Source: Anaerolineaceae bacterium (GTDB taxonomy: Bacteria; Chloroflexota; Anaerolineae; Anaerolineales; Anaerolineaceae). From it: 5,731 nucleotides of DNA. The stretch is taken from NCBI GenBank assembly GCA_021107195.1, contig JAIOTF010000078.1, forward strand, positions 1-5,731, in the 5' to 3' direction. Numbering within the stretch: the stretch's first letter is position 1; each line of letters opens with the position of its first letter. The position numbers were made by a program, and so were the translations under genes. The notes under the pieces are model-generated. The model made no database searches, was not told the origin of the DNA, and was given only the letters and a program-made list of their open reading frames with translations. Positions 1 through 5,109 of this stretch are shown here, one piece after another.

Positions 1-154
1 AGGAAGGGAGGACCAGTTTGGCTGGAACGGTGGGGGGTGGGAAAGGATTCACCGCAGCGTAGGGATTATTGTAGACTTGTAGAATCAATCCCCCAATCAC
101 CAACAGCAACAGCAACAACAAGATTGAGAGGATGTCCCAGATTTTGATTTTCAT
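1..154 (-). CDS. N-terminus of a membrane-anchored protein of unknown function (partial)
   Basis: Reading the minus strand from the ATG at 154-152 gives 51 open codons before the left edge of the window. The product starts MKIKIWDIL, followed by a very hydrophobic Leu-rich stretch (about residues 9-26) that should be a single transmembrane helix or uncleaved signal anchor. After it comes a short linker, NPYAAVNPFPPPTVPAKL, in which the proline-rich NPFPPPT piece stands out. I recall this arrangement (one helix, then NPFPPPT and a low-complexity Pro/Thr linker) from anchored proteins of Anaerolineae (Chloroflexota), but the functional domain lies outside the window and I cannot name the function. 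The start is supported by an AGGA Shine-Dalgarno core 7 nt upstream and by a good promoter at 298-271. The gene is divergent from the sugar operon and need not be related to it. Confidence 0.72.
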   Translation of the reverse strand, partial: MKIKIWDILSILLLLLLLVIGGLILQVYNNPYAAVNPFPPPTVPAKLVLPS

Positions 155-174
155 GGAAGCTTCCTAACGCGTTA
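155..174. repeat. Two abutting 10-bp perfect palindromes
   Basis: Positions 155-164 (GGAAGCTTCC) and 165-174 (TAACGCGTTA) are each perfect 10-bp palindromes and touch one another. They lie directly against the start codon of the minus-strand gene (152-154), and the first includes most of its Shine-Dalgarno sequence. They may be an operator or a way of hiding the ribosome binding site in RNA structure. They may also be coincidence. The palindromes are seen directly; any role is inference. Confidence 0.4.
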
Positions 175-202
175 AAAGGGATTCCCGCAGATGCACACCC
201 GG

Positions 203-253
203 CAGGATCTCTGCTGAAGCAATTCTCCCCGGGCTATTTGAAGCAGAATCCTG
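203..253. repeat. Imperfect inverted repeat in the leader of the minus-strand gene
   Basis: The left arm at 203-215 (CAGGATCTCTGCT) pairs with the right arm at 242-253 (AGCAGAATCCTG). This makes a 12-bp stem with one bulged base (C209) around a 26-base loop. It falls in the predicted untranslated leader of the minus-strand gene, between its promoter and start codon. Neither strand shows a T-run after the stem, so it does not look like a terminator. It could be an RNA leader structure or a protein-binding site. Confidence 0.35.
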
Positions 254-270
254 AAATAAGCTTTGATGTT

Positions 271-298
271 AGTATAGCGGAGTTTGTTGACCTGTCAA
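271..298 (-). promoter_or_regulatory. Promoter for the minus-strand membrane gene
   Basis: On the minus strand a perfect -35 box TTGACA (298-293) is followed after 16 bases by a -10 box TATACT (276-271), a strong match to the primary sigma-factor consensus. Transcription would begin near 264 and give a leader of about 110 bases before the ATG at 154. The -35 box abuts the -35 box of a plus-strand promoter. Confidence 0.6.
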
Positions 299-316
299 GT
301 ATCAAATGCGTATAGG
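287..316 (+). promoter_or_regulatory. Possible plus-strand promoter, back to back with the minus-strand one
   Basis: A -35 box TTGACC (287-292) is followed by an 18-base spacer and a -10-like TATAGG (311-316). The -35 is good and the -10 is weaker. It would drive a transcript across the small ORF at 359 and on toward the sugar operon. Together with the minus-strand -35 it forms the dyad TTGAC-CT-GTCAA at 287-298. Confidence 0.35.
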
Positions 317-358
317 TAGCTTAGAAACACTTAACAAATCCCTGTGCGGATAGCCGAA

Positions 359-487
359 ATGGCTCAAAAAGAGGATTTTAACGGATTTTCTTTTGAAGAC
401 AAGGTGGAAAGTAAGACGGAAACGCTTTTTGAGTGCACCGCAAACAGCTTTTCTTCTAAAGGCGATAGATTTTTTAAGAAGGGGTGA
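359..487 (+). CDS. Candidate small protein of 42 residues (doubtful)
   Basis: An ATG at 359 opens 42 codons ending in TGA at 485-487. The product starts MAQKEDFNGF and ends DRFFKKG. It is hydrophilic and rich in Lys, Glu, Ser and Phe, with one cysteine and no membrane segment or signal peptide. I do not recognise it. In favour: a possible promoter (287-316) lies upstream and the ORF fills an otherwise empty stretch. Against: there is no good Shine-Dalgarno sequence, the DNA is A/T-rich with codon use unlike the neighbouring genes, and an ORF of this length can occur by chance. A small AGCC/GGCT hairpin surrounds the start codon. An in-frame GTG at 344 is an alternative start. Confidence 0.2.
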   Translation: MAQKEDFNGFSFEDKVESKTETLFECTANSFSSKGDRFFKKG

Positions 488-525
488 AAGGGTATGTAAA
501 ACATCAACACATTTTCCGCTGCTTA

Positions 526-555
526 TTGAGACCGCATTGCATTGGATGGTATACT
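526..555 (+). promoter_or_regulatory. Main promoter of the sugar operon (extended -10)
   Basis: A -35 box TTGAGA (526-531) is followed by 18 bases and the -10 box TATACT (550-555). The TG at 547-548 directly before the -10 makes it a classic extended -10 (TGG-TATACT). The start point would be near 562, about 60 bases ahead of the first ATG at 623. The heptamer ATTGGAT occurs on both sides of the -10 box (541-547 and 563-569) and could be a regulator site, though such short repeats may be chance. Confidence 0.6.
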
Positions 556-622
556 TTGGGCGATTGGATTAGTGTTTTGTGATTGATTGCTATGTGTAAT
601 CAGTGCGCCTGGAGAGGTTTAA

Positions 623-1759
623 ATGAAGTATTGTAAACGCTGTGTCATGCCTGATACCCGTCCCGGGATCAAATTCAATGAAGAGGGTATCTGTTATCCT
701 TGCCTGACTCATGATCGCCGTACCGAGGTGGATTGGGAAGCACGCTGGCAGGAGTTGGAAGAGCTGGCGGATCGTTACCGCGGCAGCAACGGGAATTACT
801 ACGATTGCATTGTTACCGCCAGCGCCGGCAAAGACAGCTATTACCAGGTGTGGACGATGAAAGAGCGCCTTGGGATGAATCCCCTGCTGGTCTCGATTGA
901 TAATTTCAGTTGGACACAAACCGGCCGCGAGAATCAAAACAATATGAGCGATGTTTTTGGCTGTGACATGCACCTGCTTTCTTTGAGCCGCAAGGTGGCC
1001 CGTAAATTGTTCCGCAAAGGGTTTGAACAACAGCTTATCCCCTGCTGGTATTGGGATCGTGCAGTATATACCTATCCCTTGCAAATTGCCATTCGCCTGG
1101 GTATTCCTCTTATCGTTTACGGTGAAAACATCAATTATGAATACGGTGGCGAGCAAACCGATGAAACCTACAGTGCATTGAACCAAATCAACAACAATGT
1201 GGTGAAATCTATTCCATGGGATGCATGGCTGGACGATGAAATCACTATGAAAGATATGAACCCGCTTATCCAACCTACACAGGAGGACATCGCTGCAGCT
1301 GGTTTAGATCCCATCTATCTTAGTTATTTTGAAGCCTGGGACGGCTATCGCAACTATGAAGTCGCACAAAAATTTGGTTTCAAGTCGTTGGAAGAGGAGT
1401 GGGTGCGGGAGGGCCTTTCAGAGCATTACGAACAGATTGATACCATTGGTTACAACGTTCACCCCTGGTTTAAATTTATCAAATTTGGTCATCAACACAA
1501 TACCGATATCCTCAGTCAGTGGATTCGCTCTGGCCGGATCACTCGCAGTGAGGCGGTAGAACAGATCAAAGAAAAAGAGCATATTCTTGACCGGCGTATG
1601 CTTGAAGACTTTCTCTCATTCTTACAGATTTCGGAAGATCATTTTTGGTCTGTGGTCGACCGTTTTGCAAACCAGGAGATTCTGGAAAAACGCGACGGCG
1701 TCTGGCGTTTGCAACCGCAGGTGGTTCGCGCACTCGAAAAGGGCGGAGAGGTCAGTTGA
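623..1759 (+). CDS. wbpG: N-acetyl sugar amidotransferase, WbpG/PseA/PtmG family
   Basis: This 378-residue cytoplasmic protein belongs to the ATP-dependent amidotransferases that turn an N-acetyl group on a nucleotide sugar or nonulosonic acid into an acetamidino group. The N-terminus carries two CxxC pairs (C4/C7 and C24/C27) around the family-typical DTRPGIKFNEEGIC stretch, suggesting a zinc knuckle. The PP-loop ATP-binding motif follows at 67-72 as SAGKDS, where SGGKDS is usual. Further family-like segments are YGENINYEYGG (166-176) and HPWFKFIKFGHQ (280-291). The length is normal for the family. The start is set by a GGAGAGG Shine-Dalgarno sequence at 611-617. It is the first gene of the operon, 28 bases ahead of ptmE. 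P. aeruginosa WbpG works with HisH/HisF-like partners, none of which is encoded here. The family is clear, but whether the substrate is a legionaminic acid derivative or a nucleotide amino sugar is not. Confidence 0.9.
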   Translation: MKYCKRCVMPDTRPGIKFNEEGICYPCLTHDRRTEVDWEARWQELEELADRYRGSNGNYYDCIVTASAGKDSYYQVWTMKERLGMNPLLVSIDNFSWTQTGRENQNNMSDVFGCDMHLLSLSRKVARKLFRKGFEQQLIPCWYWDRAVYTYPLQIAIRLGIPLIVYGENINYEYGGEQTDETYSALNQINNNVVKSIPWDAWLDDEITMKDMNPLIQPTQEDIAAAGLDPIYLSYFEAWDGYRNYEVAQKFGFKSLEEEWVREGLSEHYEQIDTIGYNVHPWFKFIKFGHQHNTDILSQWIRSGRITRSEAVEQIKEKEHILDRRMLEDFLSFLQISEDHFWSVVDRFANQEILEKRDGVWRLQPQVVRALEKGGEVS

Positions 1760-1787
1760 GGACTGTAATTCAATTATCAGGGAGATT

Positions 1788-2867
1788 ATGACGTCTCAAA
1801 ATTTCACCAAACTTTTTATCGGCGTAGATGCTTCAATACGTGATGCAATCGCCTGTATTGACAGCAACGGCAAAGGCATTGCCCTTATCGTAGATGTTGA
1901 GCAGCGTCTGGTTGGCACCGTCTCTGATGGAGACATACGCCGCGCGATGCTGGCTGGTGAGAATTTGGACACAAGCGTGCAGGTATTGCTGGATGCCAAG
2001 AGATCTGGTCCTTATGCCATACCGGTCACTGCTTCCATTCAAACCCCGCCGGAGAAGATTCTGGCTTTGATGCAGGAGTTCATTATCTCACAGGTGCCTC
2101 TATTAGATGAAGAAGGCCGTGTGGTTGAGGTTGCCCTCATGGAGGAAATGCTTCCTGATCAATCTGTTCCTCTTCAGGCGGTGATCATGGCTGGCGGCGA
2201 AGGCGTCCGCCTGCGGCCGCTGACCGAAGACATCCCCAAGCCGATGCTGCCCGTAGGCGACCGCCCCTTGATGGAGCTGGTCATTGAGCAACTGCGCAAT
2301 TCCGGCATTGAGCAGATCAATGTGTCAACCCGCTATTTATCAGACAAGATCAAAGCACATTTTGGTGATGGCGCTTCAATGGGTGTTGAGCTTAACTATG
2401 TGACAGAAGATCGTCCTTTGGGCACGGCTGGCGCCCTGGGATTGATGCACACTCCCGATTCGCCGCTGCTCGTGATCAATGGCGATATCCTTACCCGCCT
2501 TGATTTCCGTGCCATGCTTGCTTTTCACCGTAAACACAAGGCAGAATTGACCGTGGCCGTGCGCCAGTATGACCTCCAGGTGCCTTACGGGGTTGTTGAA
2601 TGTAACGGCCCCTTTGTGAGCGACGTGCGCGAGAAACCGGCCTACCGCTTCTTTGTTAATGCTGGCATCTATCTTCTCGAGCCCAGCGTCTTAGGCTGCA
2701 TTCCCAATGGCGAACGCTATGACATGACAGACCTTATCCAGCAACTTTTGGATGAAGGTCAAACTGTGGCTAATTTTCCGATCATGGAATACTGGCTGGA
2801 TATCGGCAAATATGACGATTACCAGAAAGCCCAGGATGATGTCAAGAATGGGAGGTTTAAATTGTGA
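1788..2867 (+). CDS. ptmE: CBS-domain sugar-1-phosphate nucleotidyltransferase (PtmE-type)
   Basis: The protein has 359 residues. Residues 1-125 form a pair of CBS domains, the first with GTVSDGDIRR at 43-52. A sugar nucleotidyltransferase domain follows from about 130, with AGGEGVRLRPLT (135-146) and the PKPMLPVG lysine motif (150-157), LGTAGAL (211-217), NGD (231-233, metal binding) and EYWLDIGKYDDY (334-345). This CBS-plus-transferase architecture matches Campylobacter PtmE, which joins glucosamine-1-phosphate to GTP to give the GDP-sugar that enters legionaminic acid synthesis. The CBS pair may sense nucleotides. The frame is open upstream to 1587, but ATG 1788 is the only sensible start: it follows the previous stop by 28 bases, has AGGGAG just before it (spacing rather short), and gives the usual N-terminus. 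Its TGA overlaps the legB GTG by 4 bases (GTGA), so the two genes are translationally coupled. Mannose-1-phosphate as substrate cannot be excluded from motifs alone. Confidence 0.85.
   Translation: MTSQNFTKLFIGVDASIRDAIACIDSNGKGIALIVDVEQRLVGTVSDGDIRRAMLAGENLDTSVQVLLDAKRSGPYAIPVTASIQTPPEKILALMQEFIISQVPLLDEEGRVVEVALMEEMLPDQSVPLQAVIMAGGEGVRLRPLTEDIPKPMLPVGDRPLMELVIEQLRNSGIEQINVSTRYLSDKIKAHFGDGASMGVELNYVTEDRPLGTAGALGLMHTPDSPLLVINGDILTRLDFRAMLAFHRKHKAELTVAVRQYDLQVPYGVVECNGPFVSDVREKPAYRFFVNAGIYLLEPSVLGCIPNGERYDMTDLIQQLLDEGQTVANFPIMEYWLDIGKYDDYQKAQDDVKNGRFKL
2850..2855 (+). promoter_or_regulatory. Strong ribosome binding site fixing the GTG start of legB
   Basis: GGGAGG at 2850-2855 lies 8 bases before GTG 2864-2866, an ideal spacing, inside the last codons of the preceding gene. 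It supports GTG, rather than any later ATG, as the legB start. The next in-frame methionine is at residue 25, beyond the nucleotide-binding motif. Confidence 0.75.
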
Positions 2868-3787
2868 GTTGGACAGGTAAACGTATCCTTGTTACCGGGG
2901 CGGGCGGTTTCATCGCCAGCCATCTGACTGAGCGCATGGTGCAGGAAGGTGCAGCAGTTCGCGCCCTTGTGCATTACAATGCCCTCGGCAGCCGCGGCTG
3001 GCTGGATGAATCTCCTTTGGTAAATCAGATTGAAGTCATGGCCGGAGACATCACTGATCGTGACAGCGTGCGGCGGGCGATGGAAGATGTGGAGGTTGTT
3101 TTTCATCTGGCTGCCTTGATTGCTATTCCTTATTCCTATCGCGCCCCTGAATCTTACGTGCGCACCAACATTAACGGCACCTTGAATGTTTTACAGGCAG
3201 CGCGTGATTTTGGCACGTCCCGCGTGGTGCACACTTCTACAAGTGAAGTCTACGGTTCGGCGCTGTATGTGCCGATCGATGAAAAACACCCTCTGCAAGG
3301 CCAATCGCCCTATTCCGCCAGCAAGATCGGTGCGGACAAAATGGCTGAGGCTTTTTACCGTTCTTTTGATGTGCAGGTGACAACTGTGCGCCCCTTCAAC
3401 ACTTTTGGGCCGCGCCAATCTGCCAGGGCTGTCATCCCGACGATCATTACCCAATGCCTTCAACAAGGCAAGGTGCATCTGGGCAATTTGACCCCCACTC
3501 GTGATTTGAATTTCGTCTCCAATACAGTTGATGGCTTTGTGCTGGCCGGGCAGTCCCCGGCGGCGGTGGGGCAGGTGGTTAATCTGGGCTCTGGCCGTGA
3601 GATCAGTATTGGTGATCTGGCTGCCTTGATTGCTCGTTTGACTGGCATCTATTTCGATGTCGAAAGTGAAACCGCCCGCCTGCGCCCCGAGAAGAGTGAG
3701 GTCAACCGCCTTTTGGCTGACCATACTCTGGCAACTGAGTTGTTGGGTTGGAGGCCCCGCGTCACCCTGGAAGAAGGCTTGCAGTAA
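2864..3787 (+). CDS. legB: NDP-sugar 4,6-dehydratase, LegB-type (short C-terminus)
   Basis: This extended short-chain dehydrogenase/reductase of 307 residues is most like LegB/PtmB, which converts GDP-GlcNAc to the 4-keto-6-deoxy sugar using bound NAD(P). The Rossmann motif is TGAGGFIASH (11-20), with Ala where the third glycine of GxxGxxG often sits. HLAALIAIPYSY (81-92) is typical of the family. The catalytic region has TSTSEVYG (124-131) and Y150-x3-K154. RPFNTFGPRQS (176-186) and a LGWRPRVTLEEGL C-terminal segment (294-306) complete the fold. HYNALGSRGWLDE (37-49) is close to what I recall as a LegB signature. It starts with GTG in a 4-base overlap with ptmE. The protein ends about 20 residues early: the frame past the TAA at 3785-3787 still reads as the expected tail (see 3788-3847). 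Loss of that terminal helix might reduce stability, but all catalytic motifs are present. Confidence 0.85.
   Translation: MSWTGKRILVTGAGGFIASHLTERMVQEGAAVRALVHYNALGSRGWLDESPLVNQIEVMAGDITDRDSVRRAMEDVEVVFHLAALIAIPYSYRAPESYVRTNINGTLNVLQAARDFGTSRVVHTSTSEVYGSALYVPIDEKHPLQGQSPYSASKIGADKMAEAFYRSFDVQVTTVRPFNTFGPRQSARAVIPTIITQCLQQGKVHLGNLTPTRDLNFVSNTVDGFVLAGQSPAAVGQVVNLGSGREISIGDLAALIARLTGIYFDVESETARLRPEKSEVNRLLADHTLATELLGWRPRVTLEEGLQ
3105..3124 (+). repeat. 20-bp direct repeat, copy 1 (within legB)
   Basis: ATCTGGCTGCCTTGATTGCT occurs here and again, identically, at 3615-3634. Both copies are in the same reading frame and encode LAALIA with identical codons, once after the Rossmann core and once near the C-terminus. 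They start 510 bases (170 codons) apart. Confidence 0.8.
3615..3634 (+). repeat. 20-bp direct repeat, copy 2 (within legB)
   Basis: This is an identical copy of 3105-3124, here encoding the LAALIA of DLAALIARL (residues 251-259). Recombination between the copies would delete 510 bases in frame and remove the catalytic Tyr/Lys region. Confidence 0.8.
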
Positions 3788-3847
3788 ACTATTGCCTGGA
3801 TTCGCGATAACTTAGACAGGTATCACCCCAATGAATACACAATTTGA
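3788..3847 (+). pseudogene. Orphaned C-terminal coding tail of legB after an early stop
   Basis: In the legB frame, the 19 codons after the TAA (3785-3787) read TIAWIRDNL then DRYHPNEYTI before TGA at 3845-3847. An amphipathic tail of the form TI-x-W-x3-NL-x-RY directly after LEEGL is what I expect at the end of LegB and related SDR dehydratases. Restoring the stop to a sense codon (AAA, CAA or GAA, each one base away) would give 327 residues, a normal family length. The restored gene would overlap the legC start at 3831 by 17 bases, a typical coupled arrangement. The continuous frame is seen directly; that it was once translated is inference. A sequencing error at 3785 would explain it equally well. 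Confidence 0.65.
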
Positions 3848-5021
3848 ACCCGGTTCCCCACCCCCTTCGGCGGATTTTGTGCCCTTGTGCATCCCCGAAC
3901 TGCGCGGCAACGAATGGAGGTATATCAAGGAATGTCTTGATACCGCATGGGTTTCCTCTGTAGGATCCTATGTTGACCGCTTTGAAACCGAGCTTGCTCA
4001 TTTTGTTGGCGCAAAGCATGCTGTCGCGGTGGTCAATGGCACTGCCGCCCTCCATATTTCCTTGCTCGTGTCTGGGATTCAGCCTGAAGATGAAGTGCTG
4101 GTTTCGTCAATGACTTTCATTGCTTCGGTCAATGCCATTCGCTATGCGGGTGCCTGGCCGGTTTTCATCGACTCCGACCCGCAAACCTGGCAGATGGATC
4201 CGCAGCAGGTGCTCGATTTCCTGGGCAAGGAATGTGAATCACGTGACGGTGCCTTGTGGAACCGTCATACCGGGCGGCGGGTGAAGGCCATCATGCCTGT
4301 ACATATTCTGGGTCATCCGGTGGACATGGATCCCATCATGGAGGCGGCCCGCCGTTATGATCTTGTGGTTATTGAGGATGCCACTGAGAGTTTGGGCGCC
4401 CGCTATAAGGAGCGCATGACGGGCTGCATTGGTGATATTGCCTGCTTCAGCTTCAACGGTAACAAGATCATCACCACTGGCGGTGGCGGCATGATCGTTA
4501 CCGAATGCCAGGAATGGGCTGACAAGGCCCGCTACCTGACCACCCAGGCCAAAGATGATCGCATGGAGTTTATCCATAACGAGATTGGCTATAACTACCG
4601 TCTGACCAACGTTCAGGCGGCGATGGGTGTCGCCCAGCTTGAACAGCTTGAGTCCTATATTGCTGCCAAGCGGCGCATCGCCGAAACCTATGATGCGGTT
4701 TTTCAAGATTTGCCCGGTCTGACCCTTATGCCAAATGCCTCCTGGGCATATAGTATTAAATGGATGTACACCATGCTGGTGGATGAAGCTGTTTATGGTA
4801 TGGATAGCCGTGCCCTGCTGCGCAAACTGCACGAGGCGCGCATCGAGACCCGGCCGCTGTGGCAGCCGGTCCACCTCAGTCCGGCCCATCGGGGTGCTTT
4901 TGCCATGCCCTGTCCGGTCGCAGAGCGCCTGAAGTGTGAGGCAGTCAGTTTGCGCTGTTCGGTGGGACTGACCGAAGCTGATCAGCAGCGGGTGATTGAC
5001 GTTGTGCGAAGTACGGTATAA
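3831..5021 (+). CDS. legC: LegC-family PLP-dependent sugar aminotransferase
   Basis: This 396-residue DegT/DnrJ/EryC1-type aminotransferase should add the 4-amino group to the 4-keto-6-deoxy GDP-sugar made by LegB, using PLP and an amino donor such as glutamate. The stretch PLCIPELRGNEW (18-29) followed by VSSVGSYVDRFE (41-52) is characteristic of LegC. Other motifs are NGTAALH (69-75), the PLP-pyridine aspartate D183 in IEDATESLGA, the Schiff-base lysine K212 in FSFNGNKIITTGGGG, and YNYRLTN (254-260). The C-terminal segment reads SLRCSVGLTEADQ (373-385), where family members usually have Pro in place of R375. ATG 3831 gives about 16 residues more than typical LegC proteins, with only a weak AGACAGG upstream. 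GTG 3879 (V17) is an alternative that would give the usual N-terminus. It is the last gene before a terminator, 43 bases after the present legB stop. Confidence 0.9.
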   Translation: MNTQFEPGSPPPSADFVPLCIPELRGNEWRYIKECLDTAWVSSVGSYVDRFETELAHFVGAKHAVAVVNGTAALHISLLVSGIQPEDEVLVSSMTFIASVNAIRYAGAWPVFIDSDPQTWQMDPQQVLDFLGKECESRDGALWNRHTGRRVKAIMPVHILGHPVDMDPIMEAARRYDLVVIEDATESLGARYKERMTGCIGDIACFSFNGNKIITTGGGGMIVTECQEWADKARYLTTQAKDDRMEFIHNEIGYNYRLTNVQAAMGVAQLEQLESYIAAKRRIAETYDAVFQDLPGLTLMPNASWAYSIKWMYTMLVDEAVYGMDSRALLRKLHEARIETRPLWQPVHLSPAHRGAFAMPCPVAERLKCEAVSLRCSVGLTEADQQRVIDVVRSTV

Positions 5022-5022
5022 T
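4996..5022 (+). promoter_or_regulatory. Weak candidate promoter overlapping the legC stop
   Basis: A perfect TATAAT (5017-5022) contains the TAA stop of legC and is preceded by TTGACG (4996-5001). The spacer is 15 bases, shorter than the preferred 17. If active, transcription would start near 5029, just before the terminator hairpin, and lead to the ABC permease. It may be coincidental, since the bases are also constrained by coding. Confidence 0.25.
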
Positions 5023-5025
5023 GTT

Positions 5026-5066
5026 GCGGCTTGACCGCCTTCTGCCGTCAGGCAGGAGCATTTTTT
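5026..5066 (+). terminator. Intrinsic terminator after legC
   Basis: The main hairpin has the perfect core CTGCC-GTCA-GGCAG (5042-5055). It extends outward through T5041-G5056, T5040-A5057 and C5039-G5058, plus a G5037-C5059 pair across a bulged C. TTTTTT follows at 5061-5066. A smaller hairpin, GCGG (5026-5029) with CCGC (5035-5038), sits just upstream and competes for G5037. It lies 5 bases past the legC stop and should end the four-gene transcript, or partly separate it from the permease. Confidence 0.75.
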
Positions 5067-5109
5067 GTATCCTTGAATTGATGTCATGCCCGACAGAAAG
5101 AATTTAACC

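Larger units (their letters stand above)
155..622. other. Divergent intergenic region
   Basis: This 468-base stretch separates the minus-strand membrane gene from the plus-strand sugar operon. It contains no long ORF. From left to right it holds two adjacent 10-bp palindromes (155-174), an imperfect hairpin (203-253), back-to-back promoters over a TTGAC/GTCAA dyad (271-316), a possible 42-codon small ORF (359-487) and the main operon promoter (526-555). The part from about 300 to 600 is visibly richer in A/T than the genes. I see no tRNA, no convincing riboswitch and no insertion-sequence ends here. Confidence 0.8.

Noticed and set aside
85..120. CAACAGCAACAGCAACAACA as a trinucleotide repeat
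   Set aside because: It is the complement of Leu codons (TTG/CTG) in the transmembrane helix of the minus-strand gene, so coding explains it.
467..478. T-run at 470-475 as a possible terminator
   Set aside because: No stable G/C stem precedes it on the plus strand; only a weak CTTT/AAAG pairing is visible.
590..1273. 227-codon open frame on the minus strand
   Set aside because: It lies antisense to the well-supported amidotransferase gene, has no recognisable motif, and its product looks like a translated shadow of that gene.
1587..1787. N-terminal extension of the nucleotidyltransferase to 1587
   Set aside because: It would overlap the end of the amidotransferase gene by over 170 bases in another frame and add residues unlike any CBS or transferase domain. 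ATG 1788 gives the expected N-terminus.
3191..3724. 177-codon open frame on the minus strand within legB
   Set aside because: It is antisense to LegB catalytic motifs and shows no ribosome binding site or recognisable domain.
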